From: RYN-230 sp963768945
GTDB taxonomy: Bacteria; Actinomycetota; Actinomycetes; Streptosporangiales; Streptosporangiaceae
Length of the DNA: 64,000 nt
NCBI GenBank assembly: GCA_963768945.1
Contig: CAVYJW010000003.1
Span: 372,001-436,000 of the forward strand
Direction of reading: 5' to 3'
Position numbers and translations under genes: made by a program
In this document: positions 25,381 to 32,571 of the stretch, in pieces
Layout of the letters: each line of letters begins with the position of its first letter
Numbering within the stretch: position 1 is the first letter of the stretch
The notes under the pieces: model-generated
What the model was told of the DNA's origin: nothing
Database searches by the model: none
The model's input: only the letters and a program-made list of their open reading frames with translations

Positions 25381-25667
25381 TTAGAGATCGCCTCGGCGTA
25401 GAACTTCTCCGCCGCCTGCGGATGGCCTCCGCCGCCCGGGCCCCCGGGATAGCGGGCACCCGGCCGGTAAATTCGTTATTGGACGGGAATCTGGAGGCCA
25501 GACGACGGATTATCCCGCGGCAGAGCGACACGCCGGCGGGCTGAACAGCACCAGTGACCCGGGCGATACGGCCCCGCCGGTACCGTTTAACCCTTACCGC
25601 TTTGGGTAACCGTTGCGTGATCTGGACCGGATTCTGGCTGTGGTGAGCTGCCCCGGACCGCGCGGGC

Positions 25668-25976
25668 ATGGTCACGCGGCGCCGAGCAGAGGAGGCTGCC
25701 GTAGCGGACAAGAAGATGGGTCATCGGGTGCCGTGGCCGCGCGCCGCCGCGGACGGCCCGCGGGAGACCCTGCCGCAGCGTACGCCGGGGGCCAGTGGCA
25801 CCGGGTGGCCTGAGCCAGTCGGCCGCCCTCCCACCTCCGGGCAAGACGGCTTCCCTGAGTTCGCGCTCCCGGAGTACGTCCGCACGGACGGGCCGGAGCT
25901 GGCCGGCGAGACTGAACGCCCGCCGGCCCCTGAGGTTCTCGACCGTGTGCTGGACGCGCTCAGGAAGCTCAGCTAG
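25668..25976 (+). CDS. Small hypothetical protein
   Basis: A 102-residue polar protein with no recognised domain. The C-terminal APEVLDRVLDALRKLS is an amphipathic helix. ATG 25668 and the internal ATG at 25716 are both possible starts; AGGAGG at 25689 fits the latter only loosely. An AT-richer stretch at about 25580-25625 could be its promoter. Codon use looks coding, but the function is unknown. Confidence 0.5.
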   Translation: MVTRRRAEEAAVADKKMGHRVPWPRAAADGPRETLPQRTPGASGTGWPEPVGRPPTSGQDGFPEFALPEYVRTDGPELAGETERPPAPEVLDRVLDALRKLS

Positions 25977-26453
25977 CCGGAGCCTTACCCGGGCAGCCGG
26001 GCGGAGGGAACCCTACGACCCGGGCTGGGCCAGGTGGCTGGCTTTGGCGTGGCGGCGGCGCGGGGCAGGCCGGCGGATGGCCGGCCCCGGCGCCGGCAGC
26101 CGTGGATCGAACAGCCATCCGGCGTGCAATTTCTGCTCGAGCGCGTGGAACACGGGCGTGTCCATGGTGTGGGAAGCGGAGCCCCGGTACTCGTACGCGG
26201 GGTGATGGAGGGTAGCCATTCCGGCAGTACACCGCGTGCCGGCCCGCACATCGAGCATGGAACGGCTCGCGCCAGCCTTCCCGAATCCGGGGCATGCGGC
26301 TCATCGGGGACTGTGCGAGCGACCTGGGAGAATGCCGTCGTGCCTCGCCATCTTCGCGGACCGTTCCGCGCCATGCCGGCCGAGGTGGCCATCCTCAGGC
26401 CGGAGCCGACCAGGCCTGATCGGCGGCGCCTGGGGCTCGTTGGCTCTGCAGGG
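25977..26453. other. Intergenic region, no convincing gene
   Basis: This 477-nt stretch holds no frame with recognisable homology. A minus-strand frame at 26013-26219 beginning MATLHHPAYEYRG could encode a small protein of about 68 residues, but nothing supports it beyond an ATG. Confidence 0.4.
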
Positions 26454-27236
26454 TCAGACGGTGGGCAGGCCGGCGGCGGTGAACTCCGCGCGGACCCGGG
26501 CGATCTGGCTAGCGTCCGGCGGGGTCACGTCGGCGCAGGGGTAGTCCAGGCCGAGCGCGGCGTACTTGGGCGCGCCGAGCGCGTGGAACGGGAGCACATC
26601 GACCCGTTCGACGTTGCCGAGGGACGCGGTGAACCGCGCGATCGCGGCGACATCGCCGGGGTTGTCGGTCCAGCCGGGGACGAGGACGAAGCGAACCCAG
26701 ACCAGCTGGTGACGGGCGGCGAGACGGCGGGCGAAGGCGAGCGTCGGGGCGGCGCTGCGGCCCGTCACCCGCCGGGCGATGGCCGGGTCGAACGACTTGA
26801 TGTCGAGCAGGACCAGGTCGGTGGCGTCCAGCAGCTCGTCGTCGGCGCGGGTGCCGAGGTAGCCGGAGGTGTCGAGCGCGGTGTGCAGGCCGAGCTCCTT
26901 CGCGCCCGTCAGGACGGCCCGGGTGAACGCGGGCTGCAGCAGCGGCTCGCCGCCGGAGACGGTCAGCCCGCCGCCGGCGGCGCCGATGAACTGCCGGTAG
27001 CGGCTGGCCTGGGCGAGCACGGCGGCAGCGCTCATCCGCCGCCCGTTCCGGCCAGACCAGGTGTCCGGGTTGTGGCAGTACACGCAGCGCAGCGGGCAGC
27101 CGGCGGTGAACACGACGAACCGGGTGCCGGGGCCGTCAACGCCGGTGGACAGATCCCAGGAGTGCACCGAACCCGCGATCCCGGCCGGCCCGGCCGGTGC
27201 CTGCAGCGGGCCGGCGGCAGCGGCGCTCATGGTCAT
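26454..27236 (-). CDS. pflA: Pyruvate formate-lyase activating enzyme (radical SAM)
   Basis: A 260-residue glycyl-radical-enzyme activase. The iron-sulphur cluster Cys are at 47, 51 and 54 (GCPLRCVYCHNPDTW), followed by the SAM-binding SGGEPLLQP and DTSGYLG. It generates the glycyl radical on PflB under anoxic conditions. Its ATG overlaps the pflB stop (ATGA, 27233-27236), so the pair is coupled. An alternative ATG two codons in is also possible. Confidence 0.94.
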   Translation of the reverse strand: MTMSAAAAGPLQAPAGPAGIAGSVHSWDLSTGVDGPGTRFVVFTAGCPLRCVYCHNPDTWSGRNGRRMSAAAVLAQASRYRQFIGAAGGGLTVSGGEPLLQPAFTRAVLTGAKELGLHTALDTSGYLGTRADDELLDATDLVLLDIKSFDPAIARRVTGRSAAPTLAFARRLAARHQLVWVRFVLVPGWTDNPGDVAAIARFTASLGNVERVDVLPFHALGAPKYAALGLDYPCADVTPPDASQIARVRAEFTAAGLPTV

Positions 27237-29505
27237 ACCGACTCATGGAAGGTGCGGCTGACCACGTCGAGCTGCTGCTCGCGGGTGAGCCGGACGAAGT
27301 TGACCGCGTACCCGGAGACCCGGATCGTTAGCTGCGGGTAACGCTCGGGGTGATCCATCGCGTCGAGCAACGTGGCGCGGTCGAGCACGTTGACGTTCAT
27401 GTGGAACCCGCCGCAGGCCACATACCCGTCGAGGACGCCGACCAGGTTGCCGACCTGCTCAGCGGGGGTACGGCCGAGCGCGGCCGGGGTGATGGTCTCG
27501 GTGAGGGAGATGCCGTCCTCGGCGTGGCTGTACGGCAGCTTCGCGACCGACAGCGCGGCGGCGACGAGCCCATGCCGGTCGCGGCCGTTCATCGGGTTCG
27601 CCCCGGGCGCGAACGGTGCGCCCGCGCGCCGGCCGTCCGGTGTATTGCCGGTGTGCTTGCCGTAGACGACGTTGGAGGTGATGGTCAGCACCGACTGGGT
27701 GTGCAGCGCGTTGCGGTACGTCTCGTGCTGGCGGACCTTGTCCATGAACGTGCGCACGAGTCCCACCGCAATGTCGTCGGCGAGGTCGTCGTCGTTGCCG
27801 TAGGCCGGGAACTCCCCGTCGGTGCGGTAGTCGACCACCAGACCCGTGTCGTCGCGGACCGGCCGCACGGTCGCGTATTTGATCGCGGCGAGGGAGTCAG
27901 CGGTGACGGACAGGCCGGCGATGCCACAGGCCATGGTGCGCAGCACGCCGTAGTCGTGCAGCGCCATCTCCAGCCGTTCGTACGCGTACTTGTCGTGCAT
28001 GTAGTGGATGACGTTAAGCGCGTCGACGTAGGTCTTCGCGAGCCAGTCCATCATCGTGTCGAAACGGGACACGACCTCGTCGTAGTCGAGCGCGTCACCG
28101 GTCAGCGGCGGCAGCCAGGGCCCGACCTGGGCGCCGCTGTTCTCGTCCCGGCCGCCATTGATCGCGTACAGCAGCGTCTTGGCCAGGTTGACCCGGGCGC
28201 CGAAGAACTGCATCTGCTTGCCGACCTCCATCGCCGAGACACAGCAGGCGATCGCGGTGTCGTCACCCCACCGGGCCCGCAGCAGGTCGTCGGACTCGTA
28301 CTGGATGGAGCTGGTGTCGACGGAGACCTGTGCGCAGAACCGCTTGAACCCGTCCGGCAGCGCCGGCGACCACAGCACGGTCAGGTTCGGCTCTGGGCCG
28401 GCCCCAGGTTGTACAGCGTCTGCAGGTAACGGAAGCTGGTGCGGGTGACCAGCGGGCGGCCGTCGCGGCCGAGCCCGCCGATCGACTCGGTGACCCAGGT
28501 CGGGTCGCCGGAGAACAGCTGGTCGTATTCCGGGGTGCGCAGGAACCGGACGATCCGCAGCTTGATCACGAAGTCGTCGACAAGCTCCTGCGCCTCCTGC
28601 TCGGTGAGCCGGCCCTCGCGCAGGTCGCGCTCGAGGTAGATGTCGAGGAATGTCGAGGTGCGCCCGAGCGACATCGCGGCGCCGTTCTGCTCCTTGACCG
28701 CGGCGAGGTAGGCGAGGTACAGCCACTGGATAGCCTCCCGGGCGGTGGCCGAGGGGCGGGTGACGTCGTGGCCGTAGGAGGCGGCCATCTCGGCCAGCTC
28801 GCCCAGCGCGCGGATCTGCTCGGCGAGTTCCTCGCGGTCGCGGATGATCTCGGCGGTGGACGGGTGGGCGTCCAGGGCCGCCTTCTCGGCCTGCTTGGCG
28901 GCGATCAGCCGGTCGACTCCGTACAGCGGCACCCGCCGGTAGTCACCGATGATCCGGCCACGGCCATACGCGTCTGGCAGGCCGGTGATGACGTGGGAGC
29001 GGCGGGCGGCGAGGACGTCGGCCGGGTAGGCATCGAAGACGCCATCGTTGTGGGTCTTGCGGTACCGGGTAAAGATCTCCCGGACTGCCGGGTCCAGGGT
29101 GTAGCCGTAGGCGGCGAGGCCCCCCTCCACCATCCGCAGGCCGCCGTTGGGCATGATCGCGCGGCGGAGCGGCGCGTCGGTCTGCAGCCCGACGATCAGC
29201 TCGTGCTCCCGGTCGATGTAGCCGGGGGCGTGGCTCGTGATCGACGCGGGGGTGTGGGTGTCGGCGTCGTAGATGCCGCGGGCCTGCTCGTCAGGGAACT
29301 TCGCGGTCAGCCGCGACCACAGCGCTCGGGTGCGGTCTGTCGGGCCGGCCAGGAACTCCGCGTCACCGGTGTACGGGGTGATGTTGGCCTGGATGAAGTC
29401 CCGGACGTCGATCCGGTCCGCCCAGCGGCCGGGAGCGAAGCCCTGCCACGGGCTGGCGGGGCTGCCGCTGCCCTCGGTCCGGATCGATTCGATGGTCGCA
29501 CTCAC
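27233..29505 (-). pseudogene. pflB: Pyruvate formate-lyase, frameshifted
   Basis: Two frames together encode a full-length PflB (about 757 codons), which converts pyruvate and CoA to acetyl-CoA and formate. The 5' frame (29505 to 28381) runs to SFRYLQTLYNLGPA and then stops. The other frame continues exactly with PEPNLTVLWSPALPDGFKRF, carries the catalytic Cys pair in IACCVSAMEVGKQ, and ends with the glycyl-radical loop IRVSGYAVNF. One base is missing in the G/C run at 28395-28405. All catalytic residues are intact, so this is either a very recent mutation or a sequencing error. Confidence 0.9.
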
Positions 29506-29582
29506 GATTCTGCCTGCCTCACTATCACTCTGACCTTGTCTCTCTTCTTATAGGTCTAGACCACTGGCCAGGATTTATCACT

Positions 29583-29617
29583 GGGTCTTTTGCCCCTACC
29601 TTCCGGTCCGAAGACCC
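29583..29617. promoter_or_regulatory. Tandem DosR/DevR-like boxes upstream of pflB
   Basis: Two sites resemble the DevR/DosR core GGGNCNNNNGNCCC. The first is GGGTCTTTTGCCCC (29583-29596), matching all eight fixed positions. The second is CGGTCCGAAGACCC (29604-29617), matching seven. Their centres are 21 bp apart, two helical turns, as in tandem DosR sites. They lie about 80-110 nt upstream of the pflB start and could also serve the divergent phasin-like gene. Confidence 0.5.
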
Positions 29618-29936
29618 AGCCCAGGCGCTGGCTGCCGCGCGCGGGGGCGGACCGCCGTGAATCACCCCGGTCAAGGATCGCGGTTCTGTCCGACAGCGAA
29701 GTGGTCTGCGACCTGCGGGAGGGGCTGGCAGACGAACGCGTCGGCTGGCCGGGACCGCGGGCCGCGGGCCGCGGGCCGCGGTGACGTGACTGTTGTCCGC
29801 TGACGCGATTGGCTGCGGTTGAAGTATTTCCGGTGTGTTCCGGCTAGCAGGTAGGTGGAGTTGGGTATGCCTGCGGCAGGGACATCAGCCGTCACAGCGG
29901 AGATCTTCGACAGAAGCCGACAAGGAGGCCAAGGCA

Positions 29937-30470
29937 ATGGCTAGCACCTCCGGCCAGGAAGAGTTCCTGGCTATCATTCGTAAGAGCCAGGAGTCCGTGA
30001 TCGCCGTGGTCAGGACCTTGGCCGAATCCATCAGGACAGCCGGTCCCAAGCCGCCATCAGTCAGTGTGCCCTTCGCGGACAAGCTGCCCAGGCCAGAGGG
30101 CGCCGTGGCCAGCGCCCACGACTTCGCCGGGCAGCTGCTTGCCAGCCAGCGGAAGTTCACTGAGGACCTGCTGAAGGCGAAGCCAGAGGGCGCCGTAGCC
30201 AGCACCTACGACTTCGCCGAGCAGCTGCTTGCCAGCCAGCAGAAGTTCGCCGAGGACCTGCTGAAGGCGGCGGCGCCGCTGATGCCTGGCCGCGCCGAGA
30301 GCGCGCCGGAAACCGAGACCTACAAGCCAGGCCAGGTCGTTCCTCGCGACGGGATCGTCGGATGCACGCGGCACCACGATATCCAAGACCACGTGAAAGC
30401 CGGTACCCGATTCGCACCGTGCAGTCATCACCATGAGCATAGCGAGGGCTGTACCTGGCAATACGTCTAG
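29937..30470 (+). CDS. Phasin-like coiled-coil protein with Cys/His-rich tail
   Basis: A 177-residue protein with a strong AAGGAGG ribosome-binding site. The N-terminal half resembles phasin/granule-associated helices (QEEFLAIIRKSQESVIAVVR). An internal duplication of about 30 residues follows (PEGAVASAHDFAGQLLASQ and PEGAVASTYDFAEQLLASQ). The C-terminus (YKPGQVVPRDGIVGCTRHHD to GTRFAPCSHHHEHSEGCTW) is a small Cys/His-rich module of the GQxVPxSGxY...GxxFPPC type, probably metal-binding. It is divergent from pflBA and shares that intergenic region, suggesting low-oxygen or storage-granule function. Confidence 0.72.
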   Translation: MASTSGQEEFLAIIRKSQESVIAVVRTLAESIRTAGPKPPSVSVPFADKLPRPEGAVASAHDFAGQLLASQRKFTEDLLKAKPEGAVASTYDFAEQLLASQQKFAEDLLKAAAPLMPGRAESAPETETYKPGQVVPRDGIVGCTRHHDIQDHVKAGTRFAPCSHHHEHSEGCTWQYV

Positions 30471-30488
30471 TGTCCTGCACTGGGAATC

Positions 30489-30653
30489 CTGGCGATATTT
30501 GGCTGGGGATTCGAGGATCTCCTCGGCGGTCTTTGTCCACCTGAACGGCCTGGGGTTCTCGTTCCAGTTCCCGATCCAGGCCTGGACGTCTTTTTCCAGG
30601 GCCTGCACGCTCTTGTGGACCCCGCGGCGGATCATCTGATTGGTCAGGAAAAC
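30489..30653 (-). pseudogene. IS630-family transposase remnant
   Basis: About 54 codons read NQMIRRGVHKSVQALEKDVQ, AWIGNWNENPRPFRWTKTA and EEILESPAKY, the conserved C-terminal end of IS630/Tc1-type transposases. The DDE catalytic part is absent and no inverted repeats are visible. It lies beside the tRNA-Lys gene. The rest of 30471-30886 holds nothing else recognisable. Confidence 0.75.
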
Positions 30654-30886
30654 GTAAATTTCCGGCGCAGGACACAAGCTCCGCTAGGGCCTGGCAGAAT
30701 TCGATGCCGCGCACCGTCCCCAGTGCGCAAAGCAGTCATCTACGACGCGTTTGCTGCGCTAGCTACATCCACACCACAGCGCTGCCGTCCCTCTCGCCAC
30801 CGCGGGGCCCCGGGCGGGCGACTGCACGCCGCGCACGTAACGAGGCCGCGCTGCAGCGGTCCCGGTTCGCGCAATGGTTCGGTCGG

Positions 30887-30958
30887 TGGGGCGCCTGGGG
30901 CTCGAACCCAGAACCGACGGATTAAAAGTCCGCTGCTCTACCATTGAGCTAACGCCCC
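30887..30958 (-). tRNA. tRNA-Lys (anticodon TTT)
   Basis: The minus strand folds into a full cloverleaf. The acceptor GGGGCGT pairs with GCGCCCC, the anticodon stem-loop is GCGGACTTTTAATCCGT with anticodon TTT, and the T-arm is CTGGGTTCGAGCCCCAG. The 3' CCA is not encoded. Confidence 0.96.
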
Positions 30959-31065
30959 GCGAGCCGGCCAGGCCGGCGCCGTCGGACGAAGCGTACCGAC
31001 TCAGGCGGTGATCCGCGTAGTGCCGGTGGCCGGGCGCCCGGAGCCGTGGCCGGCCACCAGCACTG

Positions 31066-32169
31066 TCACGCCCGGGGGCGGATGGGCGGGATCGGCTTCT
31101 GCGGATGGCGCCGCGGGCCGGACCACAGCGCCGGGACCGCGTCCACGGCCCTGGCCACGGCGTAGGCGGCCTGCTCGTAGTTGACCCGCCAGCCGACGAA
31201 GTCCGGCCACGCGTCGGCGGGTGTCCGCTCGATGGGGAAGTTCACCTTCTCCAGGGTGGCGATGCCCTCCAGGAACTCCTCATAGGTGAGGCTGATGCCC
31301 TGGGCGGGATCGGCCATCTCCGGCACGGGTATGCCCATGGCCCGGGCGACCTCGGTGAAGCACTGGAACCCGCCCCGCAGGCAGAGCCGCGCCGCGACGG
31401 TCGGCGCGGCCTGCGGGGACAGGGCCAGGTACATCGCGGCGGAATCCAGCACCGCGAGCAGCGCGGTCACCCAGGAGGACAGCGGCTTGGGGGACCGGAA
31501 CCGGACCAGCGGCAGGTAGGTGGTGTGGCTCTCGCCGATGTCGGCGGCCCAGCGTTCCCACTGGTCGTACAGGTCGGGCAGGGTGTTGATCGTGGACGCG
31601 CCCGAGCCCAGTGCGTAGTGCGTGCGGGCCAGCAGTTCCGGACCCCAGGACGGCACGCCGGCCTGCGCGTTCAGCAGCGCGACGTCTGTCTCCCGCCGGT
31701 TGAACGCCGAGTACAGGGTGGGCAGGTAGGCGATCTGCAGGGTGACCGTTACCAGCCCGATCAGCGCGGCGGCGTACTGGATCAGCCGCTCGACCCCGCC
31801 GTGCACAGTCGAGTCCCCGATGAACCAGAACGCTGGCCCCGCGGTGTCGAAGGACAGCGTGACCCCGCCCGCCACGAACGGCCACAGCAGCAGCCCGAAC
31901 CCGATGTAGGCCACAGACAGCCAGGCCAGCAGCTGGCAGATCAGCAGCGTGGCGGCTTCCGCCGCCAGGATCCGGTCCCGCCGGTGATAGTTCCGGACGG
32001 GGGCGGTGCCCAGCTGGAAACAGGTGTGCACCAGCCGGTCCACCCACTTCATCAGCCGGCCGCCGACCGGGCGGGGCACGATCAGCGTCCCGACCAGGCT
32101 GATGCAGTCGATGACCACCAGGAACAGCCCGACCGCGGCGGCGAGGTAGCGCGCGTAGAGCGGCACCAT
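31066..32169 (-). CDS. Multi-pass membrane protein of unknown function
   Basis: A 367-residue protein with four likely membrane helices in its first 180 residues (AAAVGLFLVVIDCISLVGTL, LLICQLLAWLSVAYIGFGLL, WPFVAGGV, and YAAALIGLVTVTLQIAYL). A soluble C-terminal half has several Trp and Asp residues (YDQWERWAADIGESHTTYLP). The topology resembles ion-channel-type proteins with a re-entrant segment around FWFIGDSTVHGG, but I do not recognise the family. It lies next to the GNAT gene on the same strand, 14 nt apart. Confidence 0.75.
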   Translation of the reverse strand: MVPLYARYLAAAVGLFLVVIDCISLVGTLIVPRPVGGRLMKWVDRLVHTCFQLGTAPVRNYHRRDRILAAEAATLLICQLLAWLSVAYIGFGLLLWPFVAGGVTLSFDTAGPAFWFIGDSTVHGGVERLIQYAAALIGLVTVTLQIAYLPTLYSAFNRRETDVALLNAQAGVPSWGPELLARTHYALGSGASTINTLPDLYDQWERWAADIGESHTTYLPLVRFRSPKPLSSWVTALLAVLDSAAMYLALSPQAAPTVAARLCLRGGFQCFTEVARAMGIPVPEMADPAQGISLTYEEFLEGIATLEKVNFPIERTPADAWPDFVGWRVNYEQAAYAVARAVDAVPALWSGPRRHPQKPIPPIRPRA

Positions 32170-32182
32170 TTTGACGGCCCTG

Positions 32183-32488
32183 CTAGGCCGGCATATCGAT
32201 CGGGGCCAGGGCCGCGACGTCCGGATGCCCGTCCAGCCAGGCCCGCGCGAACGGGCACGCCGGCACCACGGTCAGCCCCCGGCTGGCCGCGTACCCGACC
32301 GCCGCGCGCACCAGCTGCCCGCCGACACCGTGCCCTTCCAGCGCCCCGGGCACGTCGGTATGCAGCAGGACCATCCGTTCGCCGTGCATCCGGTACACAA
32401 TCTCCGCAACGGAACCGCCCGCGCGGTACTCGAACCGGGAACGGTCTGGGTCGTGGGTTACCTGAGGTGAGTTGATCACGCGGTCCAT
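32183..32488 (-). CDS. Small GNAT-like acetyltransferase (YjdJ/GCN5-related)
   Basis: A 101-residue protein of the short GNAT clade. A beta-rich start (SRFEYRAGGSVAEIVYRM) leads to the acetyl-CoA loop VPGALEGHGVGGQLVRAAVGYA and the conserved LTVVPACPFARAWLDGHPD, whose Cys is invariant in this clade. The cellular substrate is unknown. It is divergent from the AceE-like gene. Confidence 0.88.
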   Translation of the reverse strand: MDRVINSPQVTHDPDRSRFEYRAGGSVAEIVYRMHGERMVLLHTDVPGALEGHGVGGQLVRAAVGYAASRGLTVVPACPFARAWLDGHPDVAALAPIDMPA

Positions 32489-32571
32489 CGTCTCAGGCCG
32501 GGACTGGCCGGTGCGTCCGGGGAATGCGAAGCTGGCCTGACCAGCACGTCACCCGGGGTGGAATTGTGACC

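Noticed and set aside
29741..29782. Further DosR-like match in a GGGCCGCGG repeat
   Set aside because: It is a short 9-nt GC repeat, and such matches are expected by chance in sequence of this composition.
29590..29784. Small plus-strand frame between pflB and the phasin-like gene
   Set aside because: It overlaps the DosR-like boxes, has no ribosome-binding site and no recognisable sequence.
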